In this document: positions 17,038 through 24,667 of the stretch, in pieces
How the letters are laid out: each line of letters begins with the position of its first letter
Position numbering within the stretch: position 1 is the stretch's first letter
DNA from: Kitasatospora aureofaciens
GTDB lineage: Bacteria > Actinomycetota > Actinomycetes > Streptomycetales > Streptomycetaceae
Reading direction: 5' to 3'
Assembly: GCA_000720845.1 (NCBI GenBank)
Contig: JODU01000014.1
Coordinates: 62,001 to 126,000 of the forward strand
Length of the DNA: 64,000 nucleotides
Position numbers and translations under genes: made by a program
Notes under the pieces: model-generated
The model's database searches: none
Told to the model about the DNA's origin: nothing
Seen by the model: the letters and a program-made list of their open reading frames with translations, nothing else

Positions 17038-18632
17038 TGCGCCCGATGGCCCAGGTCGCGATGGTCATGAACCTCGACAAGTGCATCGGCTGCCATACCT
17101 GTTCGGTCACCTGCAAGCAGGCGTGGACCAACCGGCGGGGCATGGAGTACGTCTGGTTCAACAACGTCGAGACCCGCCCCGGACAGGGCTACCCGCGCCG
17201 CTACGAGGACCAGGAGAGGTGGCGGGGCGGCTGGGAGCTGAACCGGCGCGGCGCGCTGAGGCTGAAGGCCGGCGGCCGGTTCAGGAAGCTCGCCGGGATC
17301 TTCTCCAACCCGCGCCTGCCGGAGATCAAGGACTACTACGAGCCCTGGACGTACGACTACAAGAACCTCACCGACGCCCCGCTCGGCACCGACTACCCCG
17401 TCGCCCGGCCCGTCTCGCAGCTCGACGGCAAGCCGATGAAGATCGGCTGGTCCTCGAACTGGGACGACAGCCTGGGCGGCGCCCCCGCCTACGGCGACCT
17501 GGACCCGATGGTGGAGCGCACCCGGCAGCAGGCCTCGGAGAAGGTGCGGTTCGCCTACGAAGAGACCTTCATGTTCTACCTGCCGCGGATCTGCGAGCAC
17601 TGCCTGAACCCCTCGTGCGTCGCGTCGTGCCCGTCGGGGGCGATGTACAAGCGCGTCGAGGACGGCATCGTCCTGGTCGACCAGGACCGCTGCCGGGGCT
17701 GGCGGATGTGCGTGACCGGCTGCCCGTACAAGAAGGTGTACTTCAACCACCGCACCGGCAAGGCCGAGAAGTGCACCTTCTGCTACCCCCGCATCGAGGT
17801 GGGCCAGCCCACGGTCTGCTCGGAGACCTGCGTCGGGCGGCTCAGGTACCTGGGAGTCGTCCTCTACGACGCCGACAAGGTGACCGAGGCCGCCGAGAAA
17901 CCGAACGAACGCGACCTGTACGAAGCGCAGTTGGGTGTCTTCCTCGACCCGCAGGACCCGGAGGTGCGGCGGGCCGCCGAGGAGGCCGGGATCCCGTTCG
18001 ACTGGATCGAGGCGGCCCGGCGCTCCCCCGTGCACGCGCTGGTCAGCAGGTACCGGGTGGCGCTGCCCCTGCATCCTGAGTACCGCACGATGCCGATGGT
18101 CTGGTACATCCCGCCGCTGTCGCCGGTGGTGGACGCGCTGACGGAGACCGGGCACGACGGCGAGGACGCGGACAACCTGTTCGGCGCGATCGACACGCTG
18201 CGCATTCCGCTGGAGTACCTGGCCGAGCTGTTCACGGCCGGTGACACCGGGCCGGTGCGGGCGTCGCTGGAGAAGCTCGCGGCGATGCGCGCCCACATGC
18301 GGTCGGTGAACCTGGGCGAGGACCCGGACCCGGCCGTCTGCGCGGGTGTCGGCATGCGCCCCGAGGAGGTCGAGGAGATGTACCGGCTGCTGGCGATCGC
18401 CAAGTACGAGGAGCGGTACGTGATCCCGACGGCGGCCGTCGGGGACGCGCACCGGCTGGAGGCGTCGGCCCTGCCGGACACGTGCAGCCTCGACACCGAC
18501 GGCGGGCCGGGCATGGGCGGCGACGGGCCCTTCGGCCAGGACTCGGGACGCAAGCGGCTGCCGCTGGTGCCGGTGGAGAACTTCCACATCCTGCGCAGGC
18601 GGCAGACCGCGGACGACGAGAGGGAGGTCTGA
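17037..18632 (+). CDS. narH: respiratory nitrate reductase beta subunit
   Basis: 531 aa; carries electrons from NarI haem to NarG through four Fe-S clusters. The first cysteine set is C16, C19, C22 and C26. Later sets include CEHCLNPSCVASC, CRGWRMCVTGC and CTFCYPR. W222 in CRGWRMC replaces a cysteine, as in the [3Fe-4S] cluster of all NarH proteins. AGGAGG stands 10 bases before the ATG, which overlaps the narG stop. Its C-terminus is rich in Gly and Asp and somewhat longer than in enterobacteria. Confidence 0.97.
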   Translation: MRPMAQVAMVMNLDKCIGCHTCSVTCKQAWTNRRGMEYVWFNNVETRPGQGYPRRYEDQERWRGGWELNRRGALRLKAGGRFRKLAGIFSNPRLPEIKDYYEPWTYDYKNLTDAPLGTDYPVARPVSQLDGKPMKIGWSSNWDDSLGGAPAYGDLDPMVERTRQQASEKVRFAYEETFMFYLPRICEHCLNPSCVASCPSGAMYKRVEDGIVLVDQDRCRGWRMCVTGCPYKKVYFNHRTGKAEKCTFCYPRIEVGQPTVCSETCVGRLRYLGVVLYDADKVTEAAEKPNERDLYEAQLGVFLDPQDPEVRRAAEEAGIPFDWIEAARRSPVHALVSRYRVALPLHPEYRTMPMVWYIPPLSPVVDALTETGHDGEDADNLFGAIDTLRIPLEYLAELFTAGDTGPVRASLEKLAAMRAHMRSVNLGEDPDPAVCAGVGMRPEEVEEMYRLLAIAKYEERYVIPTAAVGDAHRLEASALPDTCSLDTDGGPGMGGDGPFGQDSGRKRLPLVPVENFHILRRRQTADDEREV

Positions 18633-18636
18633 TCCG

Positions 18637-19131
18637 ATGCCCGGCTTCGAGGTGCTGTACCAGGCGGCGGCGCTCTGTCTGACGTATCCCGACGACGACT
18701 TCCGCGCCCGGCTGCCCCTGCTGCGCGAGGCGGCGCCGCAACTGCGCCGCTTCACCGACCACGCGGCGGTGACCGAGCAGGGCGCGCTCCAGGCGCACTA
18801 CGTGGAGGTCTTCGACTTCAGGAACCGGCACAGCCTGTACCTGAGCTGGTGGACCGACGGCGACACCCGCAACCGCGGCATGTCCCTGGTCCGCTTCAAG
18901 GAGCTGTACCGCGCGCACGGCCTGGAGTTCACCGGCGAGGAACTGCCGGACTTCCTCCCGGCGGTGCTGGAGTTCGTCTCCCGTACCGGGGACATGACCA
19001 TGCTCACCGAGCACCGCGACGCCCTCGACCAGCTGCGCTCCCGGCTCACCGCCTTCGGCACGCCCTACGCGTGCGTCCTGGACGCCGTGTGCGCCACGCT
19101 GCCGCCCGCACCCACCGGAGCCCGCCGATGA
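18637..19131 (+). CDS. narJ: nitrate reductase assembly chaperone
   Basis: 164 aa; cytoplasmic chaperone needed for insertion of the molybdenum cofactor into NarG before docking to NarI. It shows the TorD/NarJ helical fold with the conserved YVEVFDFRNRHSLYLSWW segment. ATG 4 bases after narH with GGGAGG. The stop codon overlaps the narI start (ATGA). It is shorter than E. coli NarJ but typical for actinobacteria. Confidence 0.94.
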   Translation: MPGFEVLYQAAALCLTYPDDDFRARLPLLREAAPQLRRFTDHAAVTEQGALQAHYVEVFDFRNRHSLYLSWWTDGDTRNRGMSLVRFKELYRAHGLEFTGEELPDFLPAVLEFVSRTGDMTMLTEHRDALDQLRSRLTAFGTPYACVLDAVCATLPPAPTGARR

Positions 19132-19850
19132 ACGTCTTCCTGTGGGGCGTGCTGCCCTACGCCGCCTTCGCGCTGCTGATCGCGGGCCTGGTCTGGCGGC
19201 ACCGCTACGACCGCTTCGGCTGGACGACCCGTTCCTCGCAGGTCTACGAGTCGAAGCTGCTCAACATCGCCTCGCCGGTGTTCCACTACGGCATCCTCTT
19301 CGTGCTCGCCGGCCATCTGATCGGCCTGTTCGTCCCGGCGTCCTGGACGCAGGCGATCGGCGTCGACGAGCACGCGTACCACCTGTTCTCGCTCTACGGC
19401 GGCACCCTCGCCGGGATCCTCGCGGTCGCCGGGATCGGCATCCTGGTCTACCGGCGCCGCACCAACGCGCCGGTCTTCCGGGCCACCACGGCCAACGACA
19501 AGGTCATGTACGTCTTCCTGCTCGGCGCCCTGCTCCTGGGCATGATCGCCAAGCTGTCCGACACCTCGGGCAACGGCTACGACTACCGGAGCACCATCGC
19601 CCCCTGGTCGCGCAGTCTGTTCACGCTGAACCCGAGGACGGAGCTGATGGAGGGCGTGCCGGTGCTGTACCACGTGCACGCGGTGGTCGGGATGGTGCTG
19701 ATCGCCCTGGTGCCCTACACCCGGCTGGTGCACATGTTCAGCGCGCCCCTGCAGTACCTGACCCGGCCGTACGTGGTCTACCGGTCGCGCGACCCCAGGC
19801 AGCTGGGGCCGCGCCCGGACCGGCGGGGCTGGGAGCGCGCGGGCTCCTGA
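19128..19850 (+). CDS. narI: respiratory nitrate reductase gamma subunit (cytochrome b)
   Basis: 240 aa; five-helix membrane subunit that oxidises menaquinol and passes electrons to NarH. The four haem ligands are H53, H63, H184 and H202, with exactly the spacing of E. coli NarI (56, 66, 187, 205). Starts by a 4-base ATGA overlap with narJ, giving a fully coupled narGHJI operon. It ends 9 bases before the convergent membrane-linked partner of an ECF sigma factor. Confidence 0.96.
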   Translation: MNVFLWGVLPYAAFALLIAGLVWRHRYDRFGWTTRSSQVYESKLLNIASPVFHYGILFVLAGHLIGLFVPASWTQAIGVDEHAYHLFSLYGGTLAGILAVAGIGILVYRRRTNAPVFRATTANDKVMYVFLLGALLLGMIAKLSDTSGNGYDYRSTIAPWSRSLFTLNPRTELMEGVPVLYHVHAVVGMVLIALVPYTRLVHMFSAPLQYLTRPYVVYRSRDPRQLGPRPDRRGWERAGS

Positions 19851-19859
19851 CCCGCGCGG

Positions 19860-20669
19860 CTACCTCCCCGCCACCAGTTCCGGTCGCAGCATCAGGGCGC
19901 GGAGCTGCTCACGGGTCAGGGGCGGGGTCCGCAGCAGCGGGCCGAGCTGTCCGTGGCCGCGGTAACCGGCGCTGTCGCGGACGAACAGGGCCCGGCCGTC
20001 GGGGAGCACGAGCCGGCCGGTGAGTTCCTCCCCCCACTCCGGGCTGTCCTCGGTCCGCTCCAGCGGCTGCCGCCAGATGGTCAGCACCCGGCCGCCGGCC
20101 AGTTCCTCGCGCACGCAGTCGGAGCGCGGGGGCTCGGTCGGCCTCGGCCCGCAGAGGTCGTGGGCAGGACCCCGCTCCTCGGAGAACTTGGCCTCCAGGT
20201 ACCTCTGGTCGTGCAGGGCGACCCCGAGGTAGCCGACGCCGTCTCCCCGGCGGACGGCGTACCAGCCGTCCAGGGCGCCCTGGGACTCCTCGCCGGTGGC
20301 GGCGTCCAGATCCGCGTCCTTCAGCAGCACGGCCATGGAGATCTCCTCGACCTCCCCGGCGTCGGCGGGCAGCAGCCCTGCGAGCCGCTGTTCCCGTCCG
20401 GAGCCACCGGTCAGCGCGGTGTGCGCCGACGGAGCTGAAGGGGAGGCCGCCGCGGCAGCCCGGTCCGTCCCGCCCGAGGGCAGGGCGGCCACGGTGAACA
20501 GCGCGCCGGCCGTGACGGCCAGCGCGCCGCCGGCCAGCACCGCGCGGCGCCTGCGGCGCACTCCGGCCGCCTGGGCGAACACCGCCGCCGTGCCGAACGA
20601 GGGACCGCCGGCCCCCTCCGCGGCCCGGGCGAGCAGGTCGCGCACCTCGTCGTCCCTGGCGTCACTCAT
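19860..20669 (-). CDS. membrane-anchored protein paired with an ECF sigma factor (putative anti-sigma factor)
   Basis: 269 aa. Cytoplasmic N-terminus (1-37), an RRRRR stop-transfer patch, one transmembrane helix (about 43-63), then an Ala/Pro/Ser linker and an extracytoplasmic domain of about 180 residues with two cysteines (C173, C184 region). The start overlaps the sigma-factor stop by ATGA, so the two are made together. This layout is usual for SigE-family partner proteins, but no ZAS zinc motif is visible, so an anti-sigma role is inference from position and topology. Confidence 0.75.
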   Translation of the reverse strand: MSDARDDEVRDLLARAAEGAGGPSFGTAAVFAQAAGVRRRRRAVLAGGALAVTAGALFTVAALPSGGTDRAAAAASPSAPSAHTALTGGSGREQRLAGLLPADAGEVEEISMAVLLKDADLDAATGEESQGALDGWYAVRRGDGVGYLGVALHDQRYLEAKFSEERGPAHDLCGPRPTEPPRSDCVREELAGGRVLTIWRQPLERTEDSPEWGEELTGRLVLPDGRALFVRDSAGYRGHGQLGPLLRTPPLTREQLRALMLRPELVAGR

Positions 20670-21151
20670 ACGAACTCCTTCCCCACCTGGTCACGGAGAG
20701 CCGCCAGCCCGCGGGCCGTGTGGCTCTTCACCGTGTTCTCCCGCATTCCGAGCACCGCGGCGGTCGCCTCGACGCTCTGGTCCTCCCAGTAACGCAGCAC
20801 CAGCACCGCCCGCTGCCGCGGTGTGAGGCGGGCCAGCGCCTCCCGCACCACCATCCCGGTCTCCGAGTCGGACTCGGGAGCGGCCCGTTCGGGCAGTTCC
20901 CCGTACGCGTGCTCACGCCGCCAGAACCGGCGTCTGCCCTCGATGAAGGTGTGGAACAGCGTCTTGCGGGCGTACGCCTCGACGTTGTCCAGCTTCTGCA
21001 GGCGCCGCCAGCCGAGCACCACCTTGACCAAGGTCGTCTGCACCAGGTCCTCCGCCTCGTGGCGGTTGCCGCACATCAGGTAGGCGCTCCTGAAGAGCGC
21101 CAGGCGTCTGTCACGGACGAAGTCGTGCAGCGCGTCCTCACCGCGGTCCAC
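20666..21151 (-). CDS. ECF RNA polymerase sigma factor, SigE family
   Basis: 161 aa with region 2 (about 10-75: FRSAYLMCGNRHEAEDLVQTTLVK) and region 4 (about 100-158: LTPRQRAVLVLRYWEDQSVEATAAVLG, MRENTVKSH). The GTG at 21151 sits behind AGGGGGG and gives the usual length; the frame is open 48 codons further upstream but without a ribosome site. Divergent from a secreted propeller protein that could be a target gene. The signal and regulon are unknown. Confidence 0.9.
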   Translation of the reverse strand: MDRGEDALHDFVRDRRLALFRSAYLMCGNRHEAEDLVQTTLVKVVLGWRRLQKLDNVEAYARKTLFHTFIEGRRRFWRREHAYGELPERAAPESDSETGMVVREALARLTPRQRAVLVLRYWEDQSVEATAAVLGMRENTVKSHTARGLAALRDQVGKEFV

Positions 21152-21346
21152 CCCGCCCCCCTTTCCCCACCCGCCCGCGCGGACGGTCTCACCGTTCAAG
21201 TGCGGTGGCCCGCCCTCCTGGTTGCGGCCCGGGGCAACGAATCGGGGAGCGAAAAAGGCGGCGGACGCCGCAACGTCCTGCCCCCACCACCGCATTGAGA
21301 AGGAGTGCAGACGTCGGACACCGAGAACGCAGCGGGAGAGCCCAGT

Positions 21347-22522
21347 ATGAGTGGAACACGCCTACGAACGAGAACCGCCGCCGTGGCCCTGGCCCTGGCC
21401 GCGGTCACCGTGCCGGCCGCCACGGCGCACGCCGACGCCCGGTGGTCCGCCGCGGACCTGACGCGGGTGGGCGACGCGGCGCTGACCGGAGTCACCAGGG
21501 TGGACGGCGACACCACCTGGGCCTACGGGGTCCGGGTCGGCCGGGAGGGCAAGGTCGAGCGCAGGACGCCGCTGCTGCTCGCCCACGACGACGGCGAGAA
21601 GTCCTGGCGGGAGATCCCGATGCGGGGGTTCGCCGACCGGTCCAACCAGGTCAGCGCGATCGACGCGATGTCCGAGGACGAGGCGTGGATGGTCGGCGCG
21701 TACGAGGAGCCCCGGGGCGTCTTCCTCACCCAGCACTGGGACGGCTCCGAGTGGCGGGTGGTCGACGCGCCGGCGCCCGAGGGGACGCGGCTCGCCGGCG
21801 GCGGGCTGCTGGACGTGTCGGCGCGGGCCTCGGACGACGTGTGGGCGGTCGGCTGGCTCATCGTCATCGACAGCGAGGTACCCGATCCCGACAAGCCCGG
21901 GGGGATGATCCAGGAGACGCACGCCGAGGCGATGGTCCAGCACTGGGACGGGGAGGCGTGGCACATCGTGCCCGTACCGGACGCCACCTCGCTGTGGACG
22001 TATTCCGTCACCGCCCTCGCCGACGACGACGTGTGGGTCTCCGGTTACACCTCGGACGACCGGCCCGCGATGCTGCACTACGACGGCACGTCCTGGTCCC
22101 GCGTACCGGTCCCCTACGACGGGGTCAACGGCGAACTCGTCGACCTGGAGGCCCGCGGCGCGAACGACGTCTGGGCGGCGGGGCGGAAGCTGAACGACGA
22201 GGACGACACGGGGCACGCGCTGCTCGCGCACTGGGACGGCCGCTCCTGGAAGCAGGTGGCCGCGCCCGCCGACGCCGGTCGCGTGAACGACCTGGCCCTC
22301 GCACCCGACGGAGTGGCGGTCACCGGGGAACAGCCGGACGGCACACCATACGTGATGCGGCTGCGCGATGGCCGCTGGTCGCAGCCCTCCGTGCCACCGG
22401 GCGGTACGGACGGCAGCCGGTACCTGACCGCGGTGGCCTGGACCCCACGGGGCGTCACCGCCGTCGGCTACGACCAGGGGGCGGGCCTTCCCCGCCCGTT
22501 GCTGCTGACCGGCGGGCGCTGA
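21347..22522 (+). CDS. secreted beta-propeller-like repeat protein
   Basis: 391 aa. Signal peptide at the N-terminus (RLRTRTAAVALALAAVTVPAATAHA, shown here only as basic start plus Ala/Val core, cleavage about residue 31). The mature part has about six imperfect repeats ending in motifs such as QHWDGSEWRVV, QHWDGEAWHIV, LHYDGTSWSRV and AHWDGRSWKQV, with DDVWAVG-type strands between, typical of a bacterial propeller. ATG at 21347 with GGGAG at 8 bases. It faces the sigma-factor operon and may belong to that regulon. No catalytic motif was seen. Confidence 0.8.
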   Translation: MSGTRLRTRTAAVALALAAVTVPAATAHADARWSAADLTRVGDAALTGVTRVDGDTTWAYGVRVGREGKVERRTPLLLAHDDGEKSWREIPMRGFADRSNQVSAIDAMSEDEAWMVGAYEEPRGVFLTQHWDGSEWRVVDAPAPEGTRLAGGGLLDVSARASDDVWAVGWLIVIDSEVPDPDKPGGMIQETHAEAMVQHWDGEAWHIVPVPDATSLWTYSVTALADDDVWVSGYTSDDRPAMLHYDGTSWSRVPVPYDGVNGELVDLEARGANDVWAAGRKLNDEDDTGHALLAHWDGRSWKQVAAPADAGRVNDLALAPDGVAVTGEQPDGTPYVMRLRDGRWSQPSVPPGGTDGSRYLTAVAWTPRGVTAVGYDQGAGLPRPLLLTGGR

Positions 22523-22544
22523 CTCCCGGCCGCGCCGGACAGGC

Positions 22545-22585
22545 CGCGCCCTCCGGCACGGCACGTGCGCGTGCTGGAGGGCGCG
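22545..22585. terminator. bidirectional terminator
   Basis: A 16-bp stem (22545-22560 with 22570-22585) with one G-T pair and a 9-base loop, placed between the convergent propeller-protein and OsmC genes. It would serve both transcripts. Confidence 0.75.
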
Positions 22586-22596
22586 GGGCGCCGAGG

Positions 22597-23022
22597 TCAG
22601 GCGAGCTTGGCCGACAGGGTGATCGTCGTGCCGGTCAGGGCCTGGCTGACCGGGCAGTTCTTCTTGGCGTCCTCGGCGGCGGCGACGAAGGCGTCGTTGT
22701 CCAGGCCGGGGACGGTGCCCTCCACGGTGAGGTGGATGCCCTTGATGCCCTCGCCGGGCTGGAAGGTGACGTCGGCGGAGGTGGTGAGCTTGGTGGGCGG
22801 GGTGCCGGCGCCGGCCAGGCCGTGCGACAGCGCCATGGAGAAGCAGCTGGAGTGGGCGGCGGCGATCAGCTCTTCCGGGCTGGTCTTGCCGTTCGCCTGC
22901 TCGGCGCGCGACGGCCACGACACCGGCTGCTCGCCGATGCCGGACGAGTCGAAGGTGACGACACCGTTGCCCTCGAGCAGGTTGCCTTCCCAGACGGTGT
23001 GTGCGGAGCGCGTGGTTGCCAC
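22597..23022 (-). CDS. OsmC-family organic hydroperoxide reductase
   Basis: 141 aa, normal OsmC length. Reduces organic hydroperoxides in the cytoplasm with two catalytic cysteines, here C60 (AHSSCFSMAL) and C123 (NCPVSQAL), both conserved. GTG at 23022 with AGAGGA; a longer frame upstream lacks a ribosome site. Monocistronic, with the convergent terminator at 22545-22585. An osmotic or peroxide stress role is family knowledge. Confidence 0.93.
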   Translation of the reverse strand: MATTRSAHTVWEGNLLEGNGVVTFDSSGIGEQPVSWPSRAEQANGKTSPEELIAAAHSSCFSMALSHGLAGAGTPPTKLTTSADVTFQPGEGIKGIHLTVEGTVPGLDNDAFVAAAEDAKKNCPVSQALTGTTITLSAKLA

Positions 23023-23166
23023 GGCGGGTCCTCTCGAATTCGCTTGCTGTACCGGGGTGGTGGGAGCCCGTGTCCGGGTTCCCACCCCCATCCGATCACA
23101 CTACGGCTCAGCTCACTCGGAAGACCGGCCCTCGGGCGGTGAACGGCAGCTGCGCGCCCCGCGGAA

Positions 23167-24585
23167 TCAGGTAGGCGTGCTCGCGCGCCGCCCGCGGGCC
23201 GCCATCACCGCGTACACGAGCACGCCCGCGAAGAGGAACAGCACGCCCTGGTAGACCGCCGCGTAGCCGGCGCCGGCGACCAGCCACAGGGAGAAGGCCG
23301 CCGCGACCGCCGCGATCACACCGTCCCGCACCAGTCGCGCCCGGTCGACCTTCTCGCCCTGTCCGGAGACCAGGTGGAAGATCTGGGCGGCGGTGGCCAG
23401 CAGGTATGGCACGGTGGCGGTGAAGGTGGTGACCAGGACCAGGACCTCGAAGACCTTCGCCGAGCCGGACGTGTAGTTGTAGACGGTGAGCAGGGAGGCG
23501 AGGACGACGGTGACGCCGACGCCGGTCGTCGGGACACCGCGCCGCTTGCGCGCGAACGCGGCCGGGAAGAGGCCGTCCCGGGCGGCCGCGTACGGGGTCT
23601 GGGCGCTGAGCAGGGTCCAGCCGTTGAGGCAGCCGGTCATCGAGACCAGGGCGGCCAGGGCGACGGCCCAGCCTCCCCAGGCGGCGCCGAACATGGCGTT
23701 CACGGCGTCGGAGAAGGGAGCGTCCGAGGTGACCAGGCGGTCGTGGGCGACGGTGCCGAAGACCGAGAGGGTGCCCAGCAGATAGACGAGGGCGGCGCCC
23801 GCGGTGCCGATGACCGTGGCCCGGCCGACCGTGCGGCGGGGGTCCTCGACCTCGCCGGCGCTGACGGCGGCGGACTCCACGCCGAGGTAGGAGAAGAGCA
23901 GGATCGCGGCGGCGGCGGAGACCGCGCCGATGCCGCTGGAGCCGGTCGCGTTGAACGGGCCGAGGTTGTCCGGGTCGAAGAAGAACAGCCCGCCGACCGC
24001 GACGAGCAGCAGCGGCGCGAACTTCAGCACGGTGGACACCAGCTGGACGGCACCCACCCAGCGGGTGCCGGCGAAGTTGGCGAGCGCGGGCAGCCACTGG
24101 ATGACCAGTGCGGCCAGGCACGCCGTCCAGCGGTGGTCGTTCACCGGGATCAGGACGTCGAGGTAGCCGACGGCGGCGACGGCGAGGGCCGCGTTGGACA
24201 CCCAGGTGGTGATCCAGTACGCCCAGGCGGCGAGGAATCCGGCGAAGTCCCCGAAGGCCTCGCGGGCGTAGACGTAGGGGCCGCCGGTACGCGGGTGGCG
24301 GGCGGCGAGGCGGCCGAAGACCAGGGCCAGCGCGATGGCGCCGACGGTCAGGACGCCGAAGGCGAGCAGGCTGATGGTGCCGAAGGGGGCGACGGAGGCC
24401 GGGAGCAGGAAGATGCCGCCGCCGATGATGTTGCCCATGACCAGGGCGGTGGCGACGGGCAGCCCGAAGCGGCGGGCGTGCCGGCCGTTGCCGGGTGCGG
24501 GGCCGGCGGGAGCGGGGTGGTCGGGGGCCGCGGGGATCGCCTGCGGTTCCGGAGCCGGTGGGGGGACGGTCCCGGTGACGTGCAT
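23167..24585 (-). CDS. APC-superfamily amino acid permease/antiporter
   Basis: 472 aa with about 12 transmembrane helices. The first helix carries the GNIIGGGIFLLP substrate-binding motif of the APC fold, and FSYLGVESAAVSAGEVEDPRR marks the AdiC/YjeM-like subgroup. The N-terminus has a Pro/Ala-rich cytoplasmic tail of about 35 residues before helix 1. The substrate is probably an amino acid or amine, exchanged or imported, but cannot be fixed from sequence. No decarboxylase or catabolic gene is adjacent. Confidence 0.88.
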   Translation of the reverse strand: MHVTGTVPPPAPEPQAIPAAPDHPAPAGPAPGNGRHARRFGLPVATALVMGNIIGGGIFLLPASVAPFGTISLLAFGVLTVGAIALALVFGRLAARHPRTGGPYVYAREAFGDFAGFLAAWAYWITTWVSNAALAVAAVGYLDVLIPVNDHRWTACLAALVIQWLPALANFAGTRWVGAVQLVSTVLKFAPLLLVAVGGLFFFDPDNLGPFNATGSSGIGAVSAAAAILLFSYLGVESAAVSAGEVEDPRRTVGRATVIGTAGAALVYLLGTLSVFGTVAHDRLVTSDAPFSDAVNAMFGAAWGGWAVALAALVSMTGCLNGWTLLSAQTPYAAARDGLFPAAFARKRRGVPTTGVGVTVVLASLLTVYNYTSGSAKVFEVLVLVTTFTATVPYLLATAAQIFHLVSGQGEKVDRARLVRDGVIAAVAAAFSLWLVAGAGYAAVYQGVLFLFAGVLVYAVMAARGRRASTPT

Positions 24586-24667
24586 GGGGTGGTGCGCCTC
24601 TCATGGAACGGGTGCCCGGGATCGCCGGACGCGCCCATGGTCGGGCAGGGTCCCGCGTCGTTCCAAA

